Source: FEN-1088 sp031407985 (GTDB taxonomy: Bacteria > Myxococcota_A > Polyangia > Fen-1088). From it: DNA of 64,000 nucleotides. The stretch lies in the NCBI GenBank assembly GCA_031407985.1, contig JANOJB010000130.1:1-64000 (forward strand), read 5' to 3'. The translations under genes were made by a program, and so were the position numbers. This document shows positions 28,525 through 38,900 of this stretch, in pieces (the stretch's first letter is position 1; every line of letters begins with the position of its first letter). The notes below the pieces were generated by a model that did not search any database, was not told the origin of the DNA, and worked only from the letters and a program-made list of their open reading frames with translations.

Positions 28525-31029
28525 ATGTCCGCTGAACACGACCACACCATCGAACGCGTAGCTTTCCTCAGACGCCGTCCCAAGGTGGTGCTTTCGGTGG
28601 TGCTTCTGGTGGCCGTGGTGGGTGGCGCGCTCGCGTCCCGCCTGGAGTTGCGAACGTCCTTTTCCGAACTGCTGCCCAGCAACGATCCCGGCGTAGTTGC
28701 CCTGGCGCGGACGCAGAAGCGCATGGGGGATATGTCGCTGCTACTGGTGGGCATCCACTCACCAGATCCGGTTGCCAACGAACGGTACGCCGAAGCACTC
28801 ACACGAAGGATTCAGGCCCTACCCGAACACGTCGCGGCTTTAGCTGCCTATCACGTCCGGGACGTGCGTGACTTCTTTGAAAGAAACAAGTGGTTGTATC
28901 TCAACGAGCCTGACCTCGAAGACATTCGCGACCGCCTGCGCAAAGAGGTAAGTCGACACAAGAACCCCTTGTTCGTGGACCTCGGCGGCGATGACGAGCC
29001 CATCGACCAGATGCAGAAGCGTCTATCGAGCAAGGAACGCCTGGATACGCGCTTTCCCGATGGATTGTTCGCGACCAGCGACAAAAATTACATTTGGGTC
29101 GCTGCGCTTCCGCCAGGAGGGCTGTTCGTCGAACGCGCGGGCGAGAGCCTGTGGACAGCCGTCAACCGGCTGATCGCGGAGGATCCACCGAACCGATACC
29201 ATCCTGAAATGCAGGTGCATCCGGGTGGACCGGTCGCAACCGCAATCGCCAGCCGCCGCGCCATCGAGCGCGACATATTGTCGGTAACGATCACGTGTCT
29301 CTTGATCGTGGCGTTGTCCATCGGGCTCTACTTCCGCCGACTTCGCGCCGTGCCGCTGATCGGTATTCCCGCGATCATCGGGACCGTCCTAGCTTTCGCG
29401 GTTGCCCAACTGGCCTTCGGCTACCTCAATTCATCGACGGCATTCTTGGGATCGATCATCGTGGGCAACGGCATCAACTACGCCATCGTTCTGATGGCCC
29501 GCTACGAGGAGGAACGGGGCCGTGGCCGCAATCCCAACACCGCGGTCACAGCGGCGATCGTTGGCACATGGCGCGCGACGGGGGTGGCGGCGCTCGCCGC
29601 GTCGGCCGCATACGCCTCGCTCACGGTAACCAGCTTCCGTGGATTCTCTCAGTTCGGCTTAATGGGCGCGACGGGATCACTGTTCTGTTGGATCGCCACC
29701 TACACAGCCCTGCCAGCGATGCTGCTCTCGATCGATCGGACGAAAACCGACGCGGCCGTCATGCGTCCACGGTTGCGACTGGACATTTTAGGGCGTCTGC
29801 TGACGCGTCGATTCAAACCGCTGGTGGTGGTGTTCCTGCTGGGAACCGCTGCGGCTGGCTGGGGGGCAACCCACTTCCTGCAAGACCCCTTCGAATACGA
29901 CTTCAGAAAACTGAACGCGAAACTCGACTCGTCCGAGGAAGCGAAACGCTTCAACCGCCGCATGGATGACCTCTTTGGTCGCTGGCCATCACCCACGGTC
30001 ATTCTGGCGGACGAACTCTCCGACGTAGAGGCGTTGCGAGACGCCATCCGCCGACAGGATGCGGAACGGGCGCCAACCAACGCATCAGGCCAGCCGGTCA
30101 TTGGGCGAATCGCCACCATATGGGACCTCCTGCCTGGTACCCCGGACGTGCAACTGCGCAAGCTGGCCCTGATCGCCAGTATACGAAAGTTGGCGCGGGA
30201 TCCGTCTCTTGAAGTTCTGACCGAGAAGGAGCGCTCTCAGTTGGCAAAGATCGATCCGCCCGAATCGTTGCGCGCGCTCGGCCCACTGGACCTGCCCCCC
30301 TTGGCTCGCCGGCCTTTTACCGAGGTCGACGGAAGCGTCGGTCGCGTGGTGCTCGTGTATCCGGTCGAAAAAGGACTGTCAGTCTGGAACGGACGGAACC
30401 TGCTTGAAATAGCCGCTGTACTCCAGCGCCTGAAACTCTCTGCCGACCGGGTTCTTGAAACATCCGGATCCGCCGTCGTGTTCGGCTCTATGATTCGCTC
30501 CGTCCTGCACGACGGCCCTATTGCCACGTTGGTTTCCTTGGTGGCCGTGCTGGTGATCATAATGCTGACCATCCGGCCCGCCCGCGTGGCGCTGATGGCG
30601 ATCTTGACCTTGCTGGTGGGAGTGATGTGGATGGTGGGAGCCGCGGGCTGGTCCGGCGTCCGTGTCACATTCTTAAATTTTATCGCGCTGCCTATTACGT
30701 TCGGAATCGGCGCGGAATATGCGTTAAACGTGGTCACGCGTTACCGAGAGGATCGCGATATCCTGAAGGCGGTGCGGTCGACAGGAGCCGCGGTTGCTCT
30801 GTGTTCCTGGACAACGATCGTGGGATACGGATCGCTCCTGGCAGCCCGCAGTCAGGCGCTGCAGGGATTCGGCATGATGGCGATTCTGGGCGAAGTCGCC
30901 TGCCTGCTGGCGGCGATCATGGCTTTTCCGGCGGCACTACGCTGGTGGGCCTCCCGGGATCAAGACGAATCACAGGCGACGAGCCCCCAGACAGTCCACC
31001 CGGAATCGGACTCGACGTCTCAGCCCTAG
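28525..31029 (+). CDS. MMPL/RND-family transporter
   Basis: 834 residues with 12 predicted membrane helices in two halves, each preceded by a large periplasmic loop: the first (about 45-250) begins SRLELRTSFSELLPS, and the second half starts near LDILGRLLTRRF. Helices such as AVPLIGIPAIIGTVLAFAVAQL, with the intramembrane polar pattern of RND pumps, and LGSIIVGNGINYAIVLMARYEEE match the MMPL family, which exports lipids or hydrophobic molecules using proton motive force. The substrate is unknown. The last 113 bp overlap, on the other strand, the gene at 30917. Confidence 0.85.
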   Translation: MSAEHDHTIERVAFLRRRPKVVLSVVLLVAVVGGALASRLELRTSFSELLPSNDPGVVALARTQKRMGDMSLLLVGIHSPDPVANERYAEALTRRIQALPEHVAALAAYHVRDVRDFFERNKWLYLNEPDLEDIRDRLRKEVSRHKNPLFVDLGGDDEPIDQMQKRLSSKERLDTRFPDGLFATSDKNYIWVAALPPGGLFVERAGESLWTAVNRLIAEDPPNRYHPEMQVHPGGPVATAIASRRAIERDILSVTITCLLIVALSIGLYFRRLRAVPLIGIPAIIGTVLAFAVAQLAFGYLNSSTAFLGSIIVGNGINYAIVLMARYEEERGRGRNPNTAVTAAIVGTWRATGVAALAASAAYASLTVTSFRGFSQFGLMGATGSLFCWIATYTALPAMLLSIDRTKTDAAVMRPRLRLDILGRLLTRRFKPLVVVFLLGTAAAGWGATHFLQDPFEYDFRKLNAKLDSSEEAKRFNRRMDDLFGRWPSPTVILADELSDVEALRDAIRRQDAERAPTNASGQPVIGRIATIWDLLPGTPDVQLRKLALIASIRKLARDPSLEVLTEKERSQLAKIDPPESLRALGPLDLPPLARRPFTEVDGSVGRVVLVYPVEKGLSVWNGRNLLEIAAVLQRLKLSADRVLETSGSAVVFGSMIRSVLHDGPIATLVSLVAVLVIIMLTIRPARVALMAILTLLVGVMWMVGAAGWSGVRVTFLNFIALPITFGIGAEYALNVVTRYREDRDILKAVRSTGAAVALCSWTTIVGYGSLLAARSQALQGFGMMAILGEVACLLAAIMAFPAALRWWASRDQDESQATSPQTVHPESDSTSQP

Positions 31030-31252
31030 TCCGCAACACCCCAACGGTCGAACCAATCAGAAACAGACCCATCGCGATCCAGACCAGCCCGAATGTGAAG
31101 TGACGGCGGCGGGCACGCGTTTTTGCGGGATCGTCGTCGGCGATCTCTCGCGAGGGATGACGTCGCCCGAGAGTTATCGCCCGTACGGCCCCAGCGATAG
31201 CCAGCGCCGCGCCGACCACGTAGAAGATCATGGGAGGAATAACGACGTTCAC
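30917..31252 (-). CDS. Small two-helix membrane protein of unknown function
   Basis: 111 residues, GTG start at 31252 with AGGAAG at ideal spacing, 9 bp after the stop of the RNase Y-like gene. Two hydrophobic segments (about 7-27 and 53-72: MIFYVVGAALAIAGAVRAIT; FTFGLVWIAMGLFLIGSTV) flank a basic cytoplasmic loop, with a Pro/Ser-rich tail. The tail overlaps the 3' end of the MMPL gene antisense over 113 bp. It is supported by the ribosome-binding site and operon spacing; no family was recognised. Confidence 0.6.
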   Translation of the reverse strand: MNVVIPPMIFYVVGAALAIAGAVRAITLGRRHPSREIADDDPAKTRARRRHFTFGLVWIAMGLFLIGSTVGVLRTRAETSSPIPGGLSGGSSPVIRLDPGRPTSVVPPEKP

Positions 31253-31261
31253 TTTGACTTC

Positions 31262-32836
31262 CTAGTTGGCGATCTCGACGGCTTTCATCTCACGGATGAC
31301 CGTCACGCGAATCTGGCCAGGGAACGTCATTTCGGCTGATATCTTGCTCGCGATCTCTGAAGACAAGCCGATCGCCGTCCGGTCATCGACCTTGTCCTCG
31401 GCGACGTAGATGCGCACCTCTCGTCCCCCTTGAACGGCATAGGCGTCCTCCACGCCGCGAAAACTACGGGTGATACGTTCCAGATCGTCCAGACGCGCGA
31501 CATAGTTGTCTTCCATCTGCCGACGTGCTCCGGGGCGGGCACCAGACATCGCATCCGCCGCGGCGACCAGGTACGCGTACGGACTTGAGAACGGCTCGTC
31601 CGTATGATGGGCCCCGATGGCATTTGCCACGATCTCACTTTCGCCTAGGCGCCGGGCATAGTCAGCGCCGATCACGGCATGCGATCCGTCCAGTTCGTGC
31701 GTCAGCGCCTTGCCGATGTCGTGCATCAGTGCCGCGCGGCGGGCAACTTTGATGTCCAGACCCAACTCGTCCGCCATCATTCCGCACAGAAAGGCCGCTT
31801 CCACGGCGTGTTTCCACTGATTCTGCGTAAAGCTGGTCCGGTAGTTGAGGCGACCGACAAGCGATACGATGTCATCATGTGCGCGCGGGATCTCCAGCGC
31901 GGCGAATGCGCGCCGGCCTAGATCGGCCAGTTCACGGTCCAGCGCGACGGATATCTCACGGGCGGCTCGCGTCACCGTCGCGACATCGCCGGCACCGCGT
32001 ACGTTCCGGCCCAACCAGGATATCGTGCGGCGAACCACCTCCCGACCGACCCCGTCGAGACCTTCCATGCGAATGGCGTCACGACCTTCGGTGGCTGCCA
32101 GGTTGACCTTCGCGACCGATTCGATCGCCCGCAGGTTCGATTCATCCGGACCCGATAGTCGCTCAAGACTTGTCCCCACCGGCAGTGGGATCGTCGATAG
32201 GAGGCGTTCGGTCAGGTAGTGGCCCGAGAAGCGCCCGACGGCAATTCCCATTACGCGCTTGGCGCGACGAACTTGCTCGGGATCGGATCCCGACTGATCC
32301 ATGCCCCGCAACAGTTGTACCCCGGCGACGCGGGCTTCCTCGGATTCGGCCTCGATGATCGAAGTGCGCAGAATGACCCTCGACAGACCCGCTCGCTCCT
32401 CGATGGCCAACAGCCTCTCGCGCGCGAATGCCGCCCCTTCAGCAGACGCACGACGACCTTCTTCCTCCCGCGCTTTCTGGCCGGCCCGGGCTACGTCCAT
32501 GCGCCCGCGGTGAGTTGCTACCTCCGACTCCAGTCGCTCGATGGCCTTGCGCCGAGCCTCGATGCGGGCCTGTCCCGCCGAAAGTTCGGTTTCCCGCAGT
32601 TGGGCAATCGCGTCGAACGCGGTGCCAGCCATCTCGGCCTCTTCCCGGGCGGTCAGGGCGGCACCTCGCCGAATCTCGGCGCTCTCGACAACGGCGGACG
32701 CACGAACGCTTTCCAACCACCGATTCGTCGATGCCAACAGAACTTCAGCCCGACGCCGCGCAACCAGTCGTCCAAAACCGGTTCCAGCCGCTGCGGCAAG
32801 CAGACTCAAGAGAATCAGCGTGAGGTATGAAACCAC
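31262..32836 (-). CDS. Ribonuclease Y-like membrane-anchored HD-domain protein
   Basis: 524 residues in RNase Y layout: an N-terminal anchor (residues 3-22), a long coiled coil (~30-190), a KH region (~205-275) and an HD domain with HDIGKAL near 372, then ADYARRLGESEIVANAIGAHH. RNase Y is an endonuclease that starts mRNA decay in Firmicutes and others. The KH core here reads ERLSGPDESNLRAIES instead of the usual GRIIGREGRN pattern, so the GxxG loop is altered and RNA binding may differ. GTG start at 32836. It lies 79 bp after gltI on the same strand and could be the end of that transcript. Confidence 0.82.
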   Translation of the reverse strand: MVSYLTLILLSLLAAAAGTGFGRLVARRRAEVLLASTNRWLESVRASAVVESAEIRRGAALTAREEAEMAGTAFDAIAQLRETELSAGQARIEARRKAIERLESEVATHRGRMDVARAGQKAREEEGRRASAEGAAFARERLLAIEERAGLSRVILRTSIIEAESEEARVAGVQLLRGMDQSGSDPEQVRRAKRVMGIAVGRFSGHYLTERLLSTIPLPVGTSLERLSGPDESNLRAIESVAKVNLAATEGRDAIRMEGLDGVGREVVRRTISWLGRNVRGAGDVATVTRAAREISVALDRELADLGRRAFAALEIPRAHDDIVSLVGRLNYRTSFTQNQWKHAVEAAFLCGMMADELGLDIKVARRAALMHDIGKALTHELDGSHAVIGADYARRLGESEIVANAIGAHHTDEPFSSPYAYLVAAADAMSGARPGARRQMEDNYVARLDDLERITRSFRGVEDAYAVQGGREVRIYVAEDKVDDRTAIGLSSEIASKISAEMTFPGQIRVTVIREMKAVEIAN

Positions 32837-32915
32837 GTGAGTCGCCTACCTGACCCTTGTACTGACCACTTTGTGGTCGCGTGTTTTGACGTCCGCCACC
32901 AAGGCTGACTCTATA

Positions 32916-35900
32916 TCAACCAATGACCAAGCCCAGGTGCTCGCGAACAGTGAAGTACTCATCGGAGATCGACCACTGTAAGAGATCCCGAATCTTATCC
33001 TTGGGCTCGGCGACCCCGACCGCGACCGGCTCGGACTGGACCAATCGGGCAGCAACATCGATATCGTTGCACATGAGGAACCCGGCCCGCGTGGCGGTGT
33101 AGTCGACCGCAGTTGCCCAACGGGTCAGGTCCGCTTCCACCTTGCTGCCCATGAATCTCTGAACCACGACCGACAACTGCTCCATCATCTGAGGTGGCAC
33201 CATCTTTCGCAGCAGATCAACGTACTGTGACACCGGCTGGACCAAATCAGGCTTCACGGTGAAGGCTGGCTGCGACAGCTTCAACGCCGCCAAGAACACG
33301 ACTCTCAACTGCGCCAACGTCGGAACCACGGTCGGCCAACGTACGAAATGATCCGGACGCATGAACGTCAGCTTCTTGGAAGTGACGTAAGCCAATTCCT
33401 TCTCTGGTCGTCCCTGTAGCAGGCTCGCTCCCACGACAAATGACGGGATCAACTGCGCCTTTTCGCGCGCGTTCGCCAGATCCAATTCCCCAGGCGATTC
33501 GGGACGCAAAAAGAGCTCGGGCTGCGGAACCCCCATCACCTGAACCAGATAGCTGAATACCTTGCTGAACAGAAGCTGATCGTTCTGGACGTCACGCCGG
33601 TCCTTGCGCTTGAGACCCCAATCCTTGTGTTCCTTCGCATAGGCCGCAGCAACCGCCTGGCTCACTGTGGCGAATATGTGCGAAATGAAACGGTCCTCAT
33701 CAGGGTGATAAATGTTCTTCTGCCACAGTTCTTCGGTCAGCCGCGCACGGGCACGCACGAACCCCTTGGGACGATACTGATCGAAGAACTGCTGCTCCTC
33801 GGGATCGGCTTTTCGAAGAAACGCCAGTGCGGCGGTAACACACCACGATCGATCGTAAAGCTGCATCTCCATGAAGAGCCGGCGCAGCGTCTTCATGTAC
33901 AGGGCCATCTCGCCGAAGTCCTGTGTGTTCTTCACAAGAAAGCGGTACTCGTGGACGGCCTTGTCATAGGTATCCGGCCCGGACATTTGGTACAGCTCGG
34001 CCAATATCTGGTGCCGAGGCATCGCATCCTTGTCGAGGCTGACCGCCACCTCGAACGCGGCCGTGGCCGATTTGATGTCCTTGAGTCGAGACCGATAAAT
34101 CTCCCCAAGCGCGTGCCACAGAGCAATCTGTGTCGGGCGCTTGTCTGGCGCCGGGTCGGCCCCCAGGCGCTTGATCATCTTGCGGTAACTTCGTTCCTGA
34201 TTCCGCCAGTCTTTTTTGGCGGTCATGATCTTGTCGATACGCTCGAAGGCCTTCAAGTCATCTGGATCAGCATCCAATGCCTGGTTGTAGAACTCGACCG
34301 CATCGTCGGTGCTGTGAAGTTCGTAGTTGGCGATATTTCCCGCCGCAACCAGGAAGCGTGCTTTGACCTTGCCTTGTTCCAGATCCGCAAGCTTGCTGAG
34401 GATCTCAATCGCCTTCTTCCACTGCTTGGTCTCGCTGAACAAGTCTAGGAGGTTGTGCAGAAGTTGACGCTCGCCCGGCTTGAGATCCAGTGCCTCAAGG
34501 TGGGCGGCAATCGCCTTCTGGGGGTTGTTCAGCTTGTCCTTGTAGATTCCAGCGATCTGTTCGTTGATCGCAAACTTCTCGTCGACCTCGTGACTCGCCC
34601 CCAGAAGCGCGCGCTTCTGTTTGATCACGGCCTCCCAATCGTTCGACTCGGAATACAGATCGATCAAGGCCGCTATCGTCGGGCGATGTCCTCCGTGGAT
34701 TTCCAGCGCTTTTTCGAACATGTTCACGGCCTTCGTGCGCTCTCCCAACTTCAGTTTGATCCGGCCCAACCGGAAGAAGAGGTCGACGATGTCTTCGTCT
34801 TTCTGGGAATCCCGGTGGTGAACCAGAATGGTCTGGTAGATGCGAAACGCGTCGTCCCAGTGTTCCAGCTTGTAGAGAAGCGCGGCTCGATCCAACAGGG
34901 TCGGCAGATAGGTAGCGTCCAGATCGTATGACTGTTTGTAGTACTTGAGAGCCTTCTCGGAATCGCCGATCTGGTCCGCAGCCTTGGCCAACCGGTGGTA
35001 GAGCTGCGTCATCTCCCGGTTGGTCTTCTTGCCGGCCTTACGGGCCAGCGTTTCCATGAGGGGGACCAGCGGCGCCCATTCCTTGCGCTTGAAGTAAAGC
35101 TCGCTAAGTGGCTCGGCGGTCTCGACGTGCTCGGGATCCAACTCGATGACCCGGGCGTAAAGCTGAGTCGCCAAATTCTCGTCGTCCAGCTTCTCCTGAT
35201 AGATCCTGGCCGCCTCGTTGAGGAGACGCGTCTTTTCGAGAGGGTTTTGTGTACTCGCCTCGGCGCGCACCATGAGCTGCGCGGCCTTCAACCAGTCACC
35301 CCGGCGCCTGTAGAGCGCCAACAGCGACAACATGGATGGCACGTGGGTCGGATCCTGGGCGAGTGCTTCCACCAAGAACTCTTCGGCCGTCTCCGGAGCT
35401 CGAAGTTGCTCGTCGTGGATCTTGCCCAAATGGTAGTTGAGATCGACCTTCTGCTTCGCGTCCGTCGACATTGCGACGAGACGTCGCATCACGTCCACGG
35501 CACGCTCCCACTGTTCGGTTTCCTCGTACAGGCGCGCGAGCCCGGACAACGCCCCGACGTGGTTGGGCTCGAAGTTCAGCGCGTCGTTGTACGCGTCGAT
35601 GGCCCGTTCCAGATCGCGAAGCTCATTCTCAAGCACATGACCGGTCTTGGTGTGGAGGTCGATCCGTTCATTCTGATCGTTGGTGATCAGGATGTGCTTG
35701 CGGTAGGTGTCGACCAGGTTTTCCCACTTTTTGTCCTGAGCGTAGATACGTTCAAGATCGCGGTACGCCTTCTGATTGCGGTCGTCGACCAGAAGGATCT
35801 TTTCCAGAACATCGGCAGCACGGTCAGTCTTCGCAAATTGCTCCTCCCAGACCGCTGCCATTCGCTGATAGATTTCGACCCGATCTCCCTCCGGAGATGA

Positions 35901-38900
35901 CACCTCCAGCTGGTGGTCCAGGTTCTCGAGATACGCCTCCATGTTTCCGGTCTTTTGGTACAGCGAGTCCAGCGCTTTCAACGCCGCCAAGTTCTGAGGA
36001 TCGACCGAAAGGACCTCCTTATAGGCCTCGACGGCCCGATCATTGTCGCCCAGGCGATCTTCCCAGAGCTCACCAACCTGCAGGCGCAGCCGGACCGCCA
36101 AATCGGTGTCGTCGACCACCATCGCCTTCTTCGCTAGGACATCAACCAGGCGATCCCATGCCTGGGTCCGTCGGTAGAGGCGTTCAAGCGCGTTGATCGC
36201 GTCCAAACAACGCTCTTCGGTATCCAGCGCGCGCTGATACGCGTACGTCGCCTGTGCGGCATCACCGATCTGCGTCTCGTATGCTTCCGCCAGAGACAAC
36301 AAAAGCTCAACCCTCCGCGGCGGTTCCTGCTCCAGATCCGCATGCTTCGCCAGAACCGCGACGAGCTCCGTCCACTTCTTCTGTTTTCGATAAAAATCCT
36401 GCAGGGCCGTCAGCGCGCCGATGTGGGCCGATTCGATCTGCAGTGCCTGCTGCGCCGAAGCGATGGCGTATTCCACGTGTCCCAGCGCAGAGTCGTACCA
36501 GCGAGCGATTTTGACCCAGAGGTCCGCCGCTTGTTTGGCATCAGTGATTCCTTGAACCACCTGCGTGTAGTCGGAGATGAGCTCATTCCATCGACCCGTC
36601 GTCGTAGCCAACCGCTCCAACTGCTTGGCGACATGATCGTTGGAATAGTCCTCGCGGAAAGCGGCCTGCAGGGTCACGAAGGCGCTCTCGCGATCGTCCA
36701 GTTGTTGCTCGTAGGTCTCCGCAACTTGAACCAGCAGATTGATCCTGGCGGCCGGCTCCGAAACAAACTCCGTACGGGCCAGCAGTAGGTCGATCAGTTT
36801 CACCCAACTCTTGCGCTGCCGGTAAAGCTGTTCCAACTCCGCCGAGGCAGCTTGATTGGACGCATCCAACTGCAGGATGCGCTCGTACACCTCGGCCGCC
36901 GAGCCGCCGTCTCCAATCTTGTCTGCCCACAATGCCGCCGCCTGCATAAGCACGTCGACCTGCTCCATGGGACTGGCCAGGGCCTGGGCCCGCCGTTCCA
37001 GGATGTCGACGGCGTCTTCCCATCGAGCCTCCTGCATGAACAGCTTCTCCAGTGCGGCCAGAGCCCTGAAGTCATGTGCGTCGATCTCCAGAACCTCGCG
37101 CCAAGCTTCAATCGCCTCATGGGTTCGCATGAGGGTTTCACCTTCAAGCTCTCCCAGCTGTGAATAGAGATCCTGCAGTTCCGTTTGCCCGACACCACTT
37201 TCACCGAGCTGTGCGACACCGATGAGGCGCCTCAAAGACTCAGACAGTTCCTCCCATGCACCCGCGCTGCGATAGTTGTCGACAATGGCGCGCAGGGCAT
37301 CAACATCCTGCGAATCGATCTCCAGGACCTTCTGCCAGCTCTCAAGAGCGCTGCGTTCCTTGTTGAGCTTCTCTCCCCAGATCCGACCGAGACGCTTGTA
37401 GATGGGGATCTTCCGCTCGGGTTCCGGTAACGCGAATACCAGCTGTTCGAGGACCTCCGTCAGTTCCTTCCACTCGCCCGCCGCTTCGTGCAAATCGGCA
37501 AGTCCCGCCAAGGCAGTCGCGTCGTCACCGCGCAAATCCAGAACCCGCCCCCACAGTTCGACGGACTTGGCACGATCATTGAGCGCCTCGTCCGCTAGCT
37601 TGGCCATACGCGCGTAGCAGGCCGCGATATCTTCGTCGTCCTTGGCAACATCGATCAGTTTCTCGTAGATACCGTAAAGCTCGACCCAACGCTCGCTGCG
37701 GAAGTAAAGCCGTTCCAGCGCCTCCAGTGCCTCGACCGAGCGCGGCTCGTGCTCCAGTACCGCCAGGTAGCTAACAATCGCCCCTTCCACATCATCCAGC
37801 GCATCCGCGCTGACGCGACCGAGGCGCATCTGAAGGCCGACCACATCGCCGGTCTGATCCGTGATTGCGATCCTCTGCCCGAGAACCGCCGCCAAGTTCT
37901 CGTGCATGCCCTGGGCTACATAGATGCGATCCAATGACTCAAGCGCGACGGCATCGCGATCGTTCTCGGAAAGCACCTGTACCAGCACCTTCTCCGAGCG
38001 TTCGAGATCGCCGAGATCGTTTTCGAAAACCGCCGCCAAACGTAGCAAGACATCACGTCGTACAGTCGGCTCGGCGATCGCAGAAGCCGCATCGAAAAGG
38101 GTGTTGACGTACTCGTCCCATTGGTGCGTGGAACGCACAAGACGCAACAATTCTTCCAACGCGAGTTGGGAGGAGGGATCTTCCTTGACCGCCTGGGCCC
38201 ACCAGGCAAAGGCGGCGATCTGGTCCACCAACTTCTGTTCACAGATCTCGGCCAAACGCCTGAGCAGCGCATGACGCTCCTCGACTGCGGTCAACCGCCC
38301 CAACTGAACTTCGTAAATTTGTGCCAGCTTTTCCCACTCTTGGTTCAGGCGGTACAGCGGCTCAAGGACGTCCGCAATCTCCCCCTGCAGCGTCCCTCCC
38401 ATGAACATGCGCTCGAGAGACGCACGTGTTTCAATGTGATTGGGATCCGCGCCCAGAACATCGCGGTATGCCTCGATGGCCTTGGGCATGTCCATCAGCG
38501 CCAACTCGTAGATCTGCGCCAACCGGAAGGTTAGATCGACTCTCTCTTCATCCGATCGGGCCGTCCGAATCTCGCTTCTGACCACGTCGGCCAGTTCCTC
38601 CCAACGTTGACTGCGGCTATACAAGCGATCCAGGGCGCCGAGTGCGGCATGATTGTCCGGCTCGGCGCCGATAACCCGCTGATAGTCCGCGATCGACTCG
38701 TCGGCTTGGTTGGTTTCCTCCTCGTGAATGCGCGCCAGACGCAAAAGCAAGTCCACGGACCTCCGAGCGTCCTCGGTCTTCTCCAGTTCAGCGGCATACA
38801 GCCGGGCCAACTTCTGCCAGCCATTCGTTTCAGCCGCCAAACGCTCCAGATGTGCGAGCACGTCCTGACTTCCGGCATCCACGTGCAGGGCCCGCCCATA

